Shown here: positions 46,923 to 58,223 of the stretch, piece by piece
How positions within the stretch are numbered: position 1 is the stretch's first letter
How the letters are laid out: every line of letters starts with the position of its first letter
NCBI GenBank assembly: GCA_039000515.1
Contig: JBCFYV010000024.1
Span: 18,138,041 to 18,202,040 of the forward strand
DNA: 64,000 nucleotides
Source: Timema cristinae
Taxonomy: Eukaryota; Arthropoda; Insecta; Phasmatodea; Timematidae
Reading direction: 5' to 3'
Position numbers and translations under genes: made by a program
Notes under the pieces: generated by a model
What the model saw: only the letters and a program-made list of their open reading frames with translations
Databases searched by the model: none
What the model was told of the DNA's origin: nothing

Positions 46923-49900
46923 CTGCAAACAAAAAAAATAACCAGTGCTTTATACACCATGTAAATGGGATCAGGATTATCATTAAACTCAGATGATTTT
47001 TCCATTGTCGAGAAATGTCGCCTTAATTCCAAAGACACTTATTATTTTTTGTGATATAATGGTACAATGTTTGTTATTATATAAACACATTCTCAATTAT
47101 ATTAAATGCTGACAAAATATGAATACACAAAAATACTTGATACAAACTTGAATCATCATAACCATTATAGACGATTTCCTGCCAAAAGCAGGGTCTGATT
47201 TAAACATAAGCCTCTCCATTTACTCCTGTCCTCCCCCACTTTTCTTCCTCCACGCCGGCCCAATCATCCAATCCTCTCCTTTCCACACTCCTTTCAGCCA
47301 CATGTACCTGGGTCTTCCTCTTGGCCTCCTGTTTCGAGCATCCCCTTGGAATCTTACCCTCTTCTATCCTCTTCACATGTCCATAGCCCCCAATCTCTCC
47401 TTCTCTATCCTATCCTGCAGAGGTTCCTTCTTTATTCTCTCACTCTCACCCTGTCTATCCTTATCACTTCCTACCTTACTCCTCAGAAATTTCATCTTAC
47501 AGTCATGGTTGTATCCTGTCATTACCCAGGTTTCTGATACATTTTGCAATAGTGGAACATTTGCCCTGCATATATTGATTCAATGCTTTAAAACATTTTA
47601 AAATCTAAGATATAAATTAATTACCACTAGATACTCTAAATGTTATAATTTTAAATAAAAATAAGTATATTTGTTCTCCCTCGTGCATGATAAATACTAA
47701 ATCTTTCTTGAAATTTTTATTTTAAATTCAATCAACTTAACAGCTATAATTGGTCATGTGTTGTTTACGACCAGGGAAAATTTAATATAGGTATGTTTTC
47801 ACAGCTTATTGACAGCATACAAAAGGGTTTTTGTTTAAATTGTTTTATAATTTATTGCAACAGATTTATATATCGTTATATGCTTGTATGGATTTGATAA
47901 TACTTTCATACATTTTCTATAACAAATTAGTTATTTTATATTTGGAAACATACTTTAAAAATAATCGAAAATATAATGACTTGTAGGTCAGGCGCAAGCA
48001 TTGTTTAATGTATATTATTATTTATGTGGTTTAAAATGTAAGCAACTTGCAATGAAATGTAAATATGTTTTTAAAATGTTATTTTGATCATTATTTTCAT
48101 TGTTATTATTTGGAATTTAAGAATGATGGATGAATAAGGACGAATGAGGAAGAAAGGAGGAGGAGAATAAAAGGAAATATGAATGAGATATTTTGAGTAA
48201 TGTTCAACCTGGAAGAGTAAAGGTATATGAGTAAAGCAGAATATCAGAACTAGCAAAATAGGAGAAATGTGTTCTGCATGGAAAGAGTTTAAGGATGAAT
48301 AAAAGCGGATTAAACTAGGAAGCAGCAGGTGTGGACGAACTAAATGTGGAGATGGTAAGAGCTGCAGGAAAAGCCGGAATAAAATGGTTATACAAGATGA
48401 TGAGAGTGATATGGAAGGGGGAAAATTACCGGAAAAAGGAAATTATAAAACCGATTTTCAAGAAAGAAGACAGGAAGAGGTGTGTGAACTATAGGGGTAT
48501 AATGCTGAAGTGCCACTGTACAAAAATATATGAGACGATACTGGCAAAGAGACTAAGAAGGAAAATGCAAGGAAGGTAGAGAAAGGAAATGCACGAATTT
48601 AGGGAACATAAGAGGTCTACAATAGATTCGATTTTTGCCATACAATAGCTGATGGAAAGACGGTACAAATTTGGGGAAGTACTTGTTAATGGTATTTATG
48701 GATGTGGAGAAGGCTTATGGTAATCTAGATAGATATAAAGTTTGGGAAGCGATGGAAAAGACTTAAGTGGAAAGAGGAGTTTCAATGAGAGTACAGAGTA
48801 TGTGGATAACAGGAGTTATGTCAAGATGGAGAAGGGGTAGACAGAATGGTTCAAAATAAATATTGAATGAAGCAGGAGAGTGCACTCTCACCACTACTAT
48901 TTGTAATGGTAATGGAAATTGTTGTGAATAGATTGGCAAGGAAGCTTGGGGAGGGGAGAATGAAAGCCATGATGTTTGTTGATAGCTTGATGATTTGGGT
49001 GGAGAAGGAAGAGGAAGTACAGGAACAGCTGCAAGGATGGAATGAGGAAGTGAAAAAGTGTGAAACGAAATTTAGCATGGTGAGGTTATGGATAAGTCTT
49101 AGTAATGCTATAAAGTTGTATGGAGGAGAGAGGATCTAATAAGAAGAGGGCAGCAGGGAGAGTTGTTAGGTGTTTAAGAGACCTGCTATGGAGAAGAGAA
49201 GTGCCCTTGAAGTGTAAGAAAGTGCTGTATAAGGCATACTTTGTACCCATCGTTACATATGCAGCAGAATACTGGACAGTGAATATAGGAAAGACCAGAA
49301 AAGTGGAGGCCATGAGAATGAAATTTGTGAGGAGCATGCTAGATATTACAAGGAGTAACAGGATGAAGTATAAAATTATCCGGGAAAGAGTGGGAGTACA
49401 TGAGATAGTAGAGGAAGCAAGAATGAGATTGAATAGTCAAGTAATGAGGATGGAAAAATACAGCAAGTGTGACCAAGAAAGAGATGAGAGGAGCAGATAA
49501 CAGAAAATGTGCAAGGTAGAGAAGAAAAATGGACCCGATTAAAGGTGGAAGATTGATGGAAGACTAGAGGAAGATGGAGGCATTTTACTAAACTGACCTT
49601 GCCACAGGCTGTAAACAATGGATGATGATAATTATGATGATGATGATGAAAATTGAATAACATAAAGACAAAATGAAAATAAACTAATTTAATGAAAAAA
49701 GGCTCACCTAGGGAAGGATAAAAATGGGGGGAAGAATCCAATGCACAAAGGTAACATCACCTTTTTTATCTTCACACATTTAAACACAAATATAATATTT
49801 CAGAATTGTTGCCTTTAACTTGGAGTGTAAATAAATTTCTCAAACCTTTATCTGCACCCCAAATGTGCTGCAACAAGGATTACCGCATGAGTATGATACT

Positions 49901-52579
49901 ATGGTAGTAGGTTTTTTCTTTAGGATTCTCTTGGGGTTAGAAAGTTTGGGGCGGACTTGAATATTGTGAAGATTAGACGGCCGTTTGAAAGTGACTTTTG
50001 GGGATAAATTAATAAGGTTTTAGGTCTGGGTGAAACTATGTCACCCGAGAATTCAAGTGTTCTATGTCCAATTTTTCACTTTTGTGTAAAAGAGCATTGA
50101 AGTTTGACCTTGTATATAAAACCAATGTTATTGGATGCCAACTCAAGTTTGTATCTTCTTAAGTAATTATATAGTAGTCTCAATTTCACCGCAGGTGAAT
50201 CATATGCATTCTAAATAAACGTAAGCACCAAATATCTCAAATGTAACAATTTTGGAGATAGAACACTTGCATTCTCGGGTGACGACTACTTGTGAGCTTA
50301 TAGTCACTTTTAAGGATAGTGTTGATTTGGTATGAACCAAGATGGTATTGTGTTGTGAAAGGAACATTTTTAACTTTTATTTGAGGGAATTTTTTTCTCT
50401 AGAGAGTGCTCTGGGGATTGAGTTAGTTGTCTATTAAAGGATTGGGGTAACCTCTTGTCTTGCAAAAGTGGGGAAAGTTGTTCAAAATATTCAGATGGAT
50501 AATAGGATTCTTAACATATTCGTTTGGTTCAGGGGTTAAGGTGGAATGGTAAAGACGTGTGTGTGTGAGAGAGAGAGAAGTATGGTCGATATGACCGTGG
50601 AGGTATTGTTGGTGGGTATTATATGAACAGTAGAGCGAGTTTGGTTTTGAGGAAAAGATTCATATAAAGATGAAACTGTGTTATGATTTATTGTGGGTGA
50701 AGTTTGAGAGGCTGTAATTGTTGAGATTATCTTGAAAATGTTCAAGGATGCTTAAGCGTGAGGCCAGATAGTGAAAATGTAATCAATGTAACACAGTCAT
50801 ACAGAGGATTTGATGGGCTGAGATTGTAAAAAGTGTTCTTCTGGAAGTCCCATGTAAAGATATGAGTATGAGAAAGCCATGTGTGTAACCATAGCTGCAT
50901 CCTTTATCTGTAGGTAGGGTATGTTCAGTAAACAAAAGTTGTTGATTTGAAGGATCATCCCAACTAGCTTTACCAAGAAAGTGTTTGGTTTGGGTCCAAG
51001 CCAACCACTTCTTTCTTTTTATTTAATTTTACTAACATTATTTTTTGATCTTCACTATTATTTTTCTATTACTTTTTTCCATGTAAATATTTATATTCGA
51101 AATCACAGTCAGATTTGTGAGACATTTATTTTTACCAAAGTGTTTCTAAAAGTTTATTTTTTAATTCAAAATGGAGTAGTTCAGTGTTTGTTTTAGTTAT
51201 ATTTCCTCTTCCTTTTTTTTGTTTGATAAAAGCAACAATGCTGAAATATTCCTCTGTGTTTAAATATGTGTATGACTACTTGTACCATAAAAGACAGAAG
51301 AAAGGAATATGTTACCTTTGTGCATTGGATTATTCCCCCATTTTCCCTCTTTTCCTAGGTGGGCTTTCTTCATTAAATTTGCATTTAATAATTTATTTTA
51401 TATTTAGTTTTATAAATTTCCAAAATATAAAATTTTAAGATTCAAAATGTCAAACAAAATACCAACCTTAGCAATCTTTTTAAAGTAGAATTGCAATATT
51501 ATGATAAAAAATGGAATAATAAATTTGTTTAAAAAATTGTTATGGCAGTTAAATGACAGTATGGCAGTTAAATGACAGTATGTCAGCTATGATTTCAATA
51601 GGGTTCTAATCAACTAAGTGAATGCAAAAGTTTGGGGTCAATTAGCTGCATCAACAAACCACATACCACTGGTTCCAATGCCAAGGTACCATAAGCTGAT
51701 ATGAAGCAGTGTCGGGATGCAATACCAAATAAATAGTGTTGCGGCAAGTTCTGGCCAGTACAAAATGGGCTCAGTATCAAGAGAGGTTTGAAGTTGGCGC
51801 AATATAGAGAGAAAACTCTACTCAAGTATGTGGTCTTCGTGTAAACAGGGTTGTGGAGTCGAAAGAAATTTTGGTTAGTCGGGATTGGTAAAAATGTACC
51901 AACTTTTGACTTTGGCTTCAAAATAAAAATAATATAACAATACATAGAAAATATATAGTTTTAAATTTATAGTTTTTTTATTCTTTAGGAAAAATATTTG
52001 TAGTTTGGACCGACAAATTTATTTAAATATAAGTAAATATAGATCACAAGGGAAACAAAGCTTCCCAGGAAGTCATCTGTATTGGAGCTATTTTAGTGCA
52101 GTAAATTTATCATTACTAATTAATATTCATTAGCCATTTATGAATGAGTTAAGAGTCAGATAGTAGAAAAATAGTTGAGTCAGAGTCAAAAGCTTGGCAT
52201 ACAACTTCACACCCTTTGATATAACATACACGATTACAGAGACTAGGATGAGAATAACTTATGTTTGGGGAGACTGGCTGTGTAGATGGGAGCCTACACA
52301 ATTATTTATAACAAATTCTAAGAATGCCCCTGGTCCCATGTTAGCCTCTTAACTTTTTTACAAGGAATTGTCACCATGAAAAATCTTACCTGCAAAACCT
52401 TTTATATACTCCTGCCCCCATTGCTGTTCTCCTAATACGTTGAGAACTTGAAGGACGGCGAGCTTAAGCTCAGGGAAGGTATGTCGACCCACATGCATTA
52501 TTAGCTCTATTGGATCAGTGGCTAGACTAGCAAACCAGGAATGAGTAATCTTCTGTAGTGATGGGGTTTGGTCAGCTGG
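46714..52579 (-). CDS. PSMD5: PSMD5 (26S proteasome non-ATPase subunit 5 / assembly chaperone S5b), 3' end of the gene
   Basis: Two exons join in phase 1. PSMD5 is an ARM/HEAT-repeat chaperone that binds the ATPase subunit Rpt1/PSMC2 during base assembly of the 19S regulatory particle and is absent from mature proteasomes. The joined C-terminal part (about 132 residues) reads THSWFASLATDPIELIMHVG, FPELKLAVLQVLNVL, WGQEYIKGFAGLIEFLLDR, KDAKYEVLRTI, FGIETILRFKNYIRGGPVYV and VAIEG before the stop. This matches the PSMD5 C-terminus in order. The N-terminal three quarters are missing; no upstream exon was recognised between 52580 and 64000. The gene converges tail-to-tail with the NRF-like gene, with 683 bases between the stop codons. 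Confidence 0.88.
47150..47530 (-). mobile_element. LINE 3' fragment, antisense
   Basis: On the - strand it reads FQGDARNRRPRGRPRYMWLK then GVWKGEDWMIGPAWRKK, a typical LINE C-terminus with the R-P-R-G-R-P-R signature, followed by GACCCTGCTTTTGGCAGGAA and a TTATGATGATT end. It lies in the PSMD5 intron in sense with that gene. Confidence 0.65.
47540..48300. other. AT-rich PSMD5 intron sequence
   Basis: No feature recognised. Confidence 0.45.
48310..49640 (+). mobile_element. RTE-like LINE, reverse transcriptase half, decayed
   Basis: Broken frames give DELNVEMVRAAGKAGIKWLY, IIKPIFKKEDRKRCVNYRGI, FMDVEKAYG, ESALSPLLFVMVMEIVVNRL, and FVDSLMIWVEKEEEVQEQL where the catalytic F-x-DD box has become FVDS. 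Then come VLYKAYFVPIVTYAAEYWT and RMRLNSQVMRMEK. The end is CCACAGGCTGTAAACAATGG and a GATGAT run. It is the longest copy of the family also seen at 21780 and 34560/41151. Confidence 0.82.
50040..50283. mobile_element. 244-bp MITE with 26-bp inverted termini
   Basis: GTCACCCGAGAATTCAAGTG at 50040 faces its complement ending at 50283 with one mismatch, and the match continues through TTCTAT. No coding capacity. The target duplication is unclear. Confidence 0.8.
50284..51600. other. PSMD5 intron sequence, unassigned
   Basis: Contains a short GT/GA simple repeat at about 50561-50580. Several open stretches up to 84 codons are AT-rich and unconvincing. Confidence 0.4.
51541..51585. repeat. two-and-a-half copy 20-bp tandem repeat
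   Basis: The unit ATGGCAGTTAAATGACAGT is repeated directly, followed by a partial ATGTCAG. Confidence 0.8.
51605..51960 (-). other. open stretch of unknown origin, possibly a repeat
   Basis: A 111-codon open frame on the - strand (51945-51610) contains YLSRVFSLYCANFKPLLILS and GQNLPQHYLFGIASRHCF. It has no splice-compatible relation to PSMD5. The phrase-like + strand text suggests a mobile-element remnant, but I cannot name it. Confidence 0.25.
52390..52579 (-). CDS. PSMD5: PSMD5 penultimate exon
   Basis: On the - strand the acceptor TTTTTTTTAG opens a 190-bp exon in phase 0: PADQTPSLQKITHSWFASLA, then TDPIELIMHVGRHTFPELKL and LGEQQWGQEYIKGFA. The donor is GTAAGA, phase 1. The order W-F-x-S-L-x-x-D-P-x-E-L then F-P-E-L matches the late PSMD5 repeats. 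The 5.5-kb intron to the last exon carries LINE fragments and a MITE. Confidence 0.88.
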
Positions 52580-53230
52580 CTAAAAAAAATCATCACAACA
52601 TTAAGTCTAAAACAAATATTAGAATTCTAGTGAGAATCTTTTAAGATCAATTTCTATGTAATGTTGCACCATACAATGAAAATTAAAACATACACAACAC
52701 TTTATGCTTATTGGTTAAGAAATTTATTAAAATAATATACATTTTATCTGGGTTTATTAATGACCTTCTAATGCTCATGCCCTTTGGGTGTTGTCAACCA
52801 TAACTTTATACAGTCAACTCTTGATTCTACGACCCTGAGAATAATGTCCCTCTCGAAGTAACGACATTTATTGAGGAACCATGAAAAATGTTGTAATAAA
52901 ATATAATTCCTCTAGTAGTGTAAAATAAAATAAAATTTATTTAGCTCAGTTGCATGAGAAACCTTATCTCAGGACTACTGGGTTTAAACACATGATTAGG
53001 AAACCCCTTCTCTTTGCCTGTCTGGTTGCCGTTGCAATATTACATGATCCAACAAGAAACTGGTTGATAATGCTTGGGGTAGAACATGTAAGAAATGCAC
53101 TTAGACCTGTATTTTATATAATATTGTAATGTAACAAAATTAAGTTATCATGAAATAAATAAAAACACTATTTTATGTTATTTGTTTGGTTATTTATGTA
53201 CTCTGAATTTTAGTCTTATCTAATCCTGAC
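52580..53230. other. PSMD5 intron sequence, no feature recognised
   Basis: AT-rich, no open frame or repeat identified. Confidence 0.45.
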
Positions 53231-53231
53231 T

Positions 53232-53555
53232 ATGGAGCTCCGTTAATTTACATATCTAAGGTAACATAATTTTCTTAAAAAAAAACTTGAAACAAAGTTA
53301 AAATTTTGGTGTTTGTAAATTTTATATTAATATGTATAAACTTTGTTTTGTTAACAAGGTATTGATTAGTATAACATAATTTCAATTAAAATTAATAAGT
53401 AGCCTTGCTGCTCATAGTTCAATTTTTCTTTTTGTAAGTTATCTTAAGATATAACCACTAAGTGACTGATTAAAATTGTAGCAGCAAAAAAAAAAAAAAA
53501 TTGGAAACTTCCCACCCATAGACATTCTGGATTGAAAAAAATACATATACTTTAT
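53232..53555. repeat. dispersed repeat, inverted copy of 1-288
   Basis: GGAGCTCCGTTAATTTACAT opens the copy, and the order of shared blocks is the exact reverse complement of that at the window start. An A15 run interrupts it near 53486. Confidence 0.7.
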
Positions 53556-53559
53556 ATTT

Positions 53560-54950
53560 AATTAAAGATATGAATAAACTTCTCACTTCCTCTCCAAGAT
53601 AAATTCAACACTCTTGTGTAAATATTTTATAATTCAAAATTGTAATAATTTGCAGCACTGTCCCTTTTTGCCTCTTCATTGGAAACTTAAACATCCCAGC
53701 TTTAATACCATTTTTAAAAACGACGCCAATCACAAAACAAAAACTAATCGATCCCCTTCAATTCTTAAAACAAACTCACACACACAAAAAAAGGAACTTT
53801 CCAAATACACACCAAAGAGGTTATACAATTTAGAACTAGGAATATTGCTAGAATAGTGACGTATAGATGAGAGATTGAGTAAAAGGAAATGGTAAAGAGA
53901 AATACTTTGATGAATCAACGAATATTTGGAGTAAAATAGAATATGGCTGAAATTGTCTTCATTTAAAATTTCTTTTAGATAAAAACCCCGCTGCAACGAT
54001 ATTCAAGTAGTTCATTAAATAGCCGTCTAGCTGGGCTTCTATCAGCGCGCATTCTAGTTGCAAAGTTAGATAACTATTGCGGGTTAGTCCAACTAATGTC
54101 CAAAATAAGCGCTAGCAATTATTACTTGTAATGATTCTCCGTAGACTGTGGACTTGAAACTGTTGAGGCAGACGGCAGTAAATAGTCTGTGGATGCAGCT
54201 ATTAAACAAGTGTTTTTGTGAAATTCAGAGGAAAACTATGACAAGAAGAAACAGGTAAATGTTTTTTTTTATTGTCACACGTGATATTGTTTGCTGATGC
54301 TTCCAAGATTTGATGATTAACATAGGTTTATTATGTCTTCTATCATTAAAATAATTATCCAATAAAGTTTTTCCGAGCGCCAAGGCAGTTTTATCCAAAT
54401 TAACACCAAATAATTTATGTAGTTTTACTGAATAAAATAAAATAGAGATAACTATTAAGCCAGCTAGACAAAAATAGTCAAACTCTTACAATGTGGAAAA
54501 AAAGGTAATTTTTTTTAAGGAAATCGGCTGTAAAATGTGCTTGTTGCACTTATTTAGGTCGCTGCTTTGCAATTATCTTTATGAGCGCTCTATTACTAGT
54601 AACTGGGGTGGGTCAGGTATAAGAATAGACACCCCCCCCCCCCAATGCCAGCCAATAGGACTTGACTCTGTCCACCCCGTCCCACAAGCAAGACCATAGA
54701 AAACGTGAGCAAGACAATGTTTTCCCAAGTGTGAATGCCGCTACATCATGCACCAAGCTTGTTTTTTCCATCATTATTTTGGTTTGATATTTTGAACAAT
54801 TTTTGCCGACCAACACAAGACTAACACGTTAGACTACTACTTCACCAAGGTGGATCCTCAGATAGTTCAATAATTCATAAACTTGTGACACTTATTCACT
54901 TCATTGCAATATTTTTGATAGTTTTACATTGAGATAGATCATTATATTGT
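53560..54950. other. unassigned sequence; possible 5' part of a P-like transposon
   Basis: Exon-like text ends AAGAAACAG|GTAAAT near 54253-54259. A C14 run is at about 54631-54644. No THAP finger (C-x2-4-C...C-x2-H) could be read. Confidence 0.3.
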
Positions 54951-54955
54951 TTTAG

Positions 54956-55632
54956 GCTCAAGAAATGTTCCTGAAGGTATTTTACGAGCTGTGAACACAA
55001 CACGACAAAATCAACTGACACCGAAAGTCAGGCATATGTACAAGGCAGCTTTGAGACTTAAGTGGCAAGTTTCCATTTTGAAGAAGAAAAAACTTCTTTT
55101 CGAAAGCGTCTTCGAGTGGCAGAAGAAATGTCAAATCTAGATCATTTCTAGGAATGGGGTAAGGATGTTGACAATGTGACACATACATTTTTAATATCAC
55201 AGTTAAGAAACAAATCTTTCAAGGCAAAGGGCAGATTTCACTTTAGATGACAAGATTATAGCTCTTTCTCTCTTTAAGCAAAGTGGGAATGGCTACAGAC
55301 TCTTATCTAAAGTATTCGCTCTGCCATCTCGAAGGACAATGATGAGATTGTTGAGTAAGGTTCTGTTCAGTCCTGGCTTAAACGCCAAGATCATGAATAA
55401 TTTAAGGCAAAGAGTTTCTAAATTATCAGAAATTGACAAATATTGCAGCCTTATCTTTGATGATATGGCGATTGAGCCACATCTAAAGTATTCTCTCAGT
55501 GGAGACAAGATTACTGGGTTTGAAGACTTTGGTGGAAGTGACTCAAAGTCTGTTTTTGCAGCCCATGCAATTGTGTTCATGGTGCAAGGATTGAGGCGAA
55601 AGTGGAAGCAACCTGTTGGCATAATATACTGA
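54956..55632 (+). pseudogene. P-element / THAP9-like transposase relic
   Basis: After an acceptor (GTTTTAG) three frame segments read in order: LTPKVRHMYKAALRLKWQVS; TSFRKRLRVAEEMSNLDHF, stop (TAG 55149-55151), THTFLISQLRNKSFKGKGRF; and TLDDKIIALSLFKQSGNGYR, LPSRRTMMRLLSKVLFSPGL, EIDKYCSLIFDDMAIEPHLK, ITGFEDFGG, FMVQGLRRKWKQPVG. This is the P-element/THAP9 transposase order; IFDDMAIEPHL holds the first catalytic aspartate region. Two frame shifts, one stop and the loss of the end (a MITE-like repeat follows at once) show it is dead. The N-terminal THAP finger is not visible. Confidence 0.82.
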
Positions 55633-55644
55633 AGTTTTCTTAGT

Positions 55645-55750
55645 CCTTCGAAATGTTTCGAAGATGTTAAGGTTATGAGTGTCAAAGCAAATAAGATTTA
55701 ACCTTTGACTTCAACTTTGAGATTTCAAAGCTTTGAACATCCTATTATAA
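55645..55750. repeat. short inverted-repeat element, relative of 29585-29690
   Basis: TTCGAAGATGTTAAGG, TTTAACCTTTGACTTCAAC and CAAAGCTTTGAACATCCTA parallel the copy in intron 4 in order. It abuts the end of the P-like relic. Confidence 0.6.
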
Positions 55751-55796
55751 TTTACTTTCTGACATTAGGACAATAGATTTATTTGAATACACAACA

Positions 55797-55880
55797 ACCC
55801 TTCCTTCACCTCTGACAAAGTGTGTGCTTTTCACACTTATTGAGAGTAAAGAATATCAAGTCCCCACCTGTAATTTTGGC
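55797..55880 (+). mobile_element. SINE-A fragment
   Basis: AACCCTTCCTTCACCTCTGA and the spacing that follows match the middle of SINE-A. Head and tail are lost. Confidence 0.5.
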
Positions 55881-55956
55881 AAGCCTATTCTTGTAATCAA
55901 ATTGATTTCATTTTACAAAAAGTACAAGTGAAAATGTTTATATTATTTTACCACAA

Positions 55957-58223
55957 TTGAAGAGGTGGATTCCAAAACAAGCTAACTTTATATGTAGATT
56001 TTTCGAGTAAACGCCAAAAATCGTATTCTAAAATATAGGGCAGTTGATATGAAAACACAGTTTGTTTTTTATTTAATTAACTGTGATTAATTTAGATAAC
56101 ATAATAATGCAATTTTATATTGGACAAAAAATATGAAGAATTTCAAACAAGACTAAGTCATAAAATGTTTTTTGAAAAAAGAATATTAGCAACATCAATT
56201 GTCAAGCAGTAGGCAGTAGGACCCAAAAATACATTATTTAATTCGTAATTGCTTGAAATTATCTTAAGGGTAAACACTAAAAACAATTAAACATAAAAGA
56301 CTTACAATAGAAATTAAAGAATATGGTGATTTAAAAAAATTCAAAATCATAAATAAATGTTGCAACAAAGGTTTTTGTAGATGTCAGTCAGTAAGGCACA
56401 AAGGTTAAATTTTCTGTACTATTAAAGTTTTTTGTAATATCTTGGAGACATTAAAAATAATATTAAATAAAAAGAATCAATGGTAACTAAAAACACAGGG
56501 AATTTTATTCATTCAGAGTGATAGGTGGCTGCATTGCTACACAAAAGGCTTTTGTTCATCAAAACTAATAGTGGCATTGTCACTGACTCCTGGTGGATAC
56601 CGCAATGTTTCCTCATAAAACAGTCTTGCTTCATAGTTTGCTATGCATTTGTTTAACTTAAAAAAAAAAAGTTTATTTTCTTTGTGTGTACAGTTATTTT
56701 GAGGCATATCTAAATTGTCTGTAGATTCTATTAAATATGTCACTTTTCTTATAGATCAGTGTAGGCATTTTTTGCGCTTACATTGTGTTTGATTTTAAAT
56801 TACAAAATAACCCTTTGTTCTTGAAGCTTAAAAGGAGTTTTAGATTTTATAGTCTCTTTACAGCACGATTTGTAGTCTTTTACATTCCATTCAGTATTAC
56901 CATGCTGGCAGTAAATATTATGGTATTCTTCAGGGCTTAGATTTCCAACTTCCTAAATATATTCTCTATTCGGCCAAAATCTCTCTCAGGGGGCATACAG
57001 CTGTGACCTCTCACAAGAAAATATGTTCAATTTTAGAAAGAAAAAAATATATATATTTTTTTTTTTACATAGTGCAACAAGCTGCCAACTATTGTATGGT
57101 TCTTATTCTAGCTAGAACTTGCATCAGAAAAAGACAAGTTGAATCAAAGCTGGAAGAGTTTGCCCAAAGTCATTAATTGAAATTAGCTTTTAAAGATTTA
57201 ATACAGGTAGCCTCTTAAGCTTTTACCGCACTCATAGTGGCAAATAAAATTTAAAATAGAAACTGAGATTTTAATTTCATTTTCAGTTTTTCTGGAATGA
57301 CTTCTGCGTTCGGCTTTAAAAAATATATATACATAAAGCATTAATTCGAGTGCGCCCAACCATAGTAATAGATGAGAATGATTTTGCTCAAACATGAACA
57401 ATAGGACCATTAGCCTTGCGAACAAAGTATAATACGACATTCCATGATCTTGTATTCTCATTTATAGGTCCTCTTGTTCAATTTCTTTTTTAATTAATGT
57501 GTTTTTTAATTAATGTTTTTTTTTAAAAATAAGTTATCGATGTCAGAACTATCCAAATCCACTGCATTACACCCATTACTGTGTGTATGTGGACAGTCTA
57601 TTATTGGCTTACCCTTTGCTGACAAAATGTCCCTGGCATTTATGCAGACAGTTTTCTCCCTAAGTCTTCATTTTTTGTTCTTTCATGTCCTCTGCTTGTC
57701 TCATGTAGAGGCCGACTAAACTCTCCGGAAAGTACAGAGTCATTAATAGCATCACTAATTTAAGCATTCAAGCAATAAAGTCACCATATAACAAAGAGGG
57801 AGCAATAGAACGTACCGTTACTTTCTGAACTGCCAAAAGGAAACACTAATTGCAGCCTCTAGCGCCTGACATTAGAACTCTGAATGATGGCTGGACTTTA
57901 GTTTGAAATGTTTAAATACTAGTAGGATATTGAATAGTCTCAATATTGACTGCAGCAATGCATTCTAAACTACACTTGGTCATAGACCACCGTGGCTACT
58001 GCGCCTTTGCTGTGACTTAGGATGGTTTGGGAGACATAAATGTAAAACTATGTTCAGTTTAGAATACTTGCCTTATTTAATACATCTGTTTGTTATGCTC
58101 TTAGTGTAGTTTGGAACACACCGTTTTATTTCATTCCTAGGGAAAGAAATGATAGTATTAAAATTGTATATACATGAAAAGTCAAAAAATTGACTTGGTG
58201 TGTTTTGGAATCCACCTCTTCAA
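55957..58223. mobile_element. 2267-bp element with 23-bp perfect inverted termini
   Basis: The left end TTGAAGAGGTGGATTCCAAA (continuing ACA) at 55957-55979 is the exact complement of the right end at 58201-58223. With the terminal T trimmed, AAT lies on both sides, a possible 3-bp target duplication. Internal - strand text includes an open piece EARLFYEETLRYPPGVSDNA (about 56540-56660) and KCQGHFVSKG, but no transposase core I can name. Superfamily unresolved. Confidence 0.75.

Noticed and set aside
57198..57461. 87-codon - strand gene (LLLWLGALELMLYVYIFF)
   Set aside because: It lies inside the 23-bp inverted-repeat element, lacks splice or start support, and its hydrophobicity follows from AT-rich composition.
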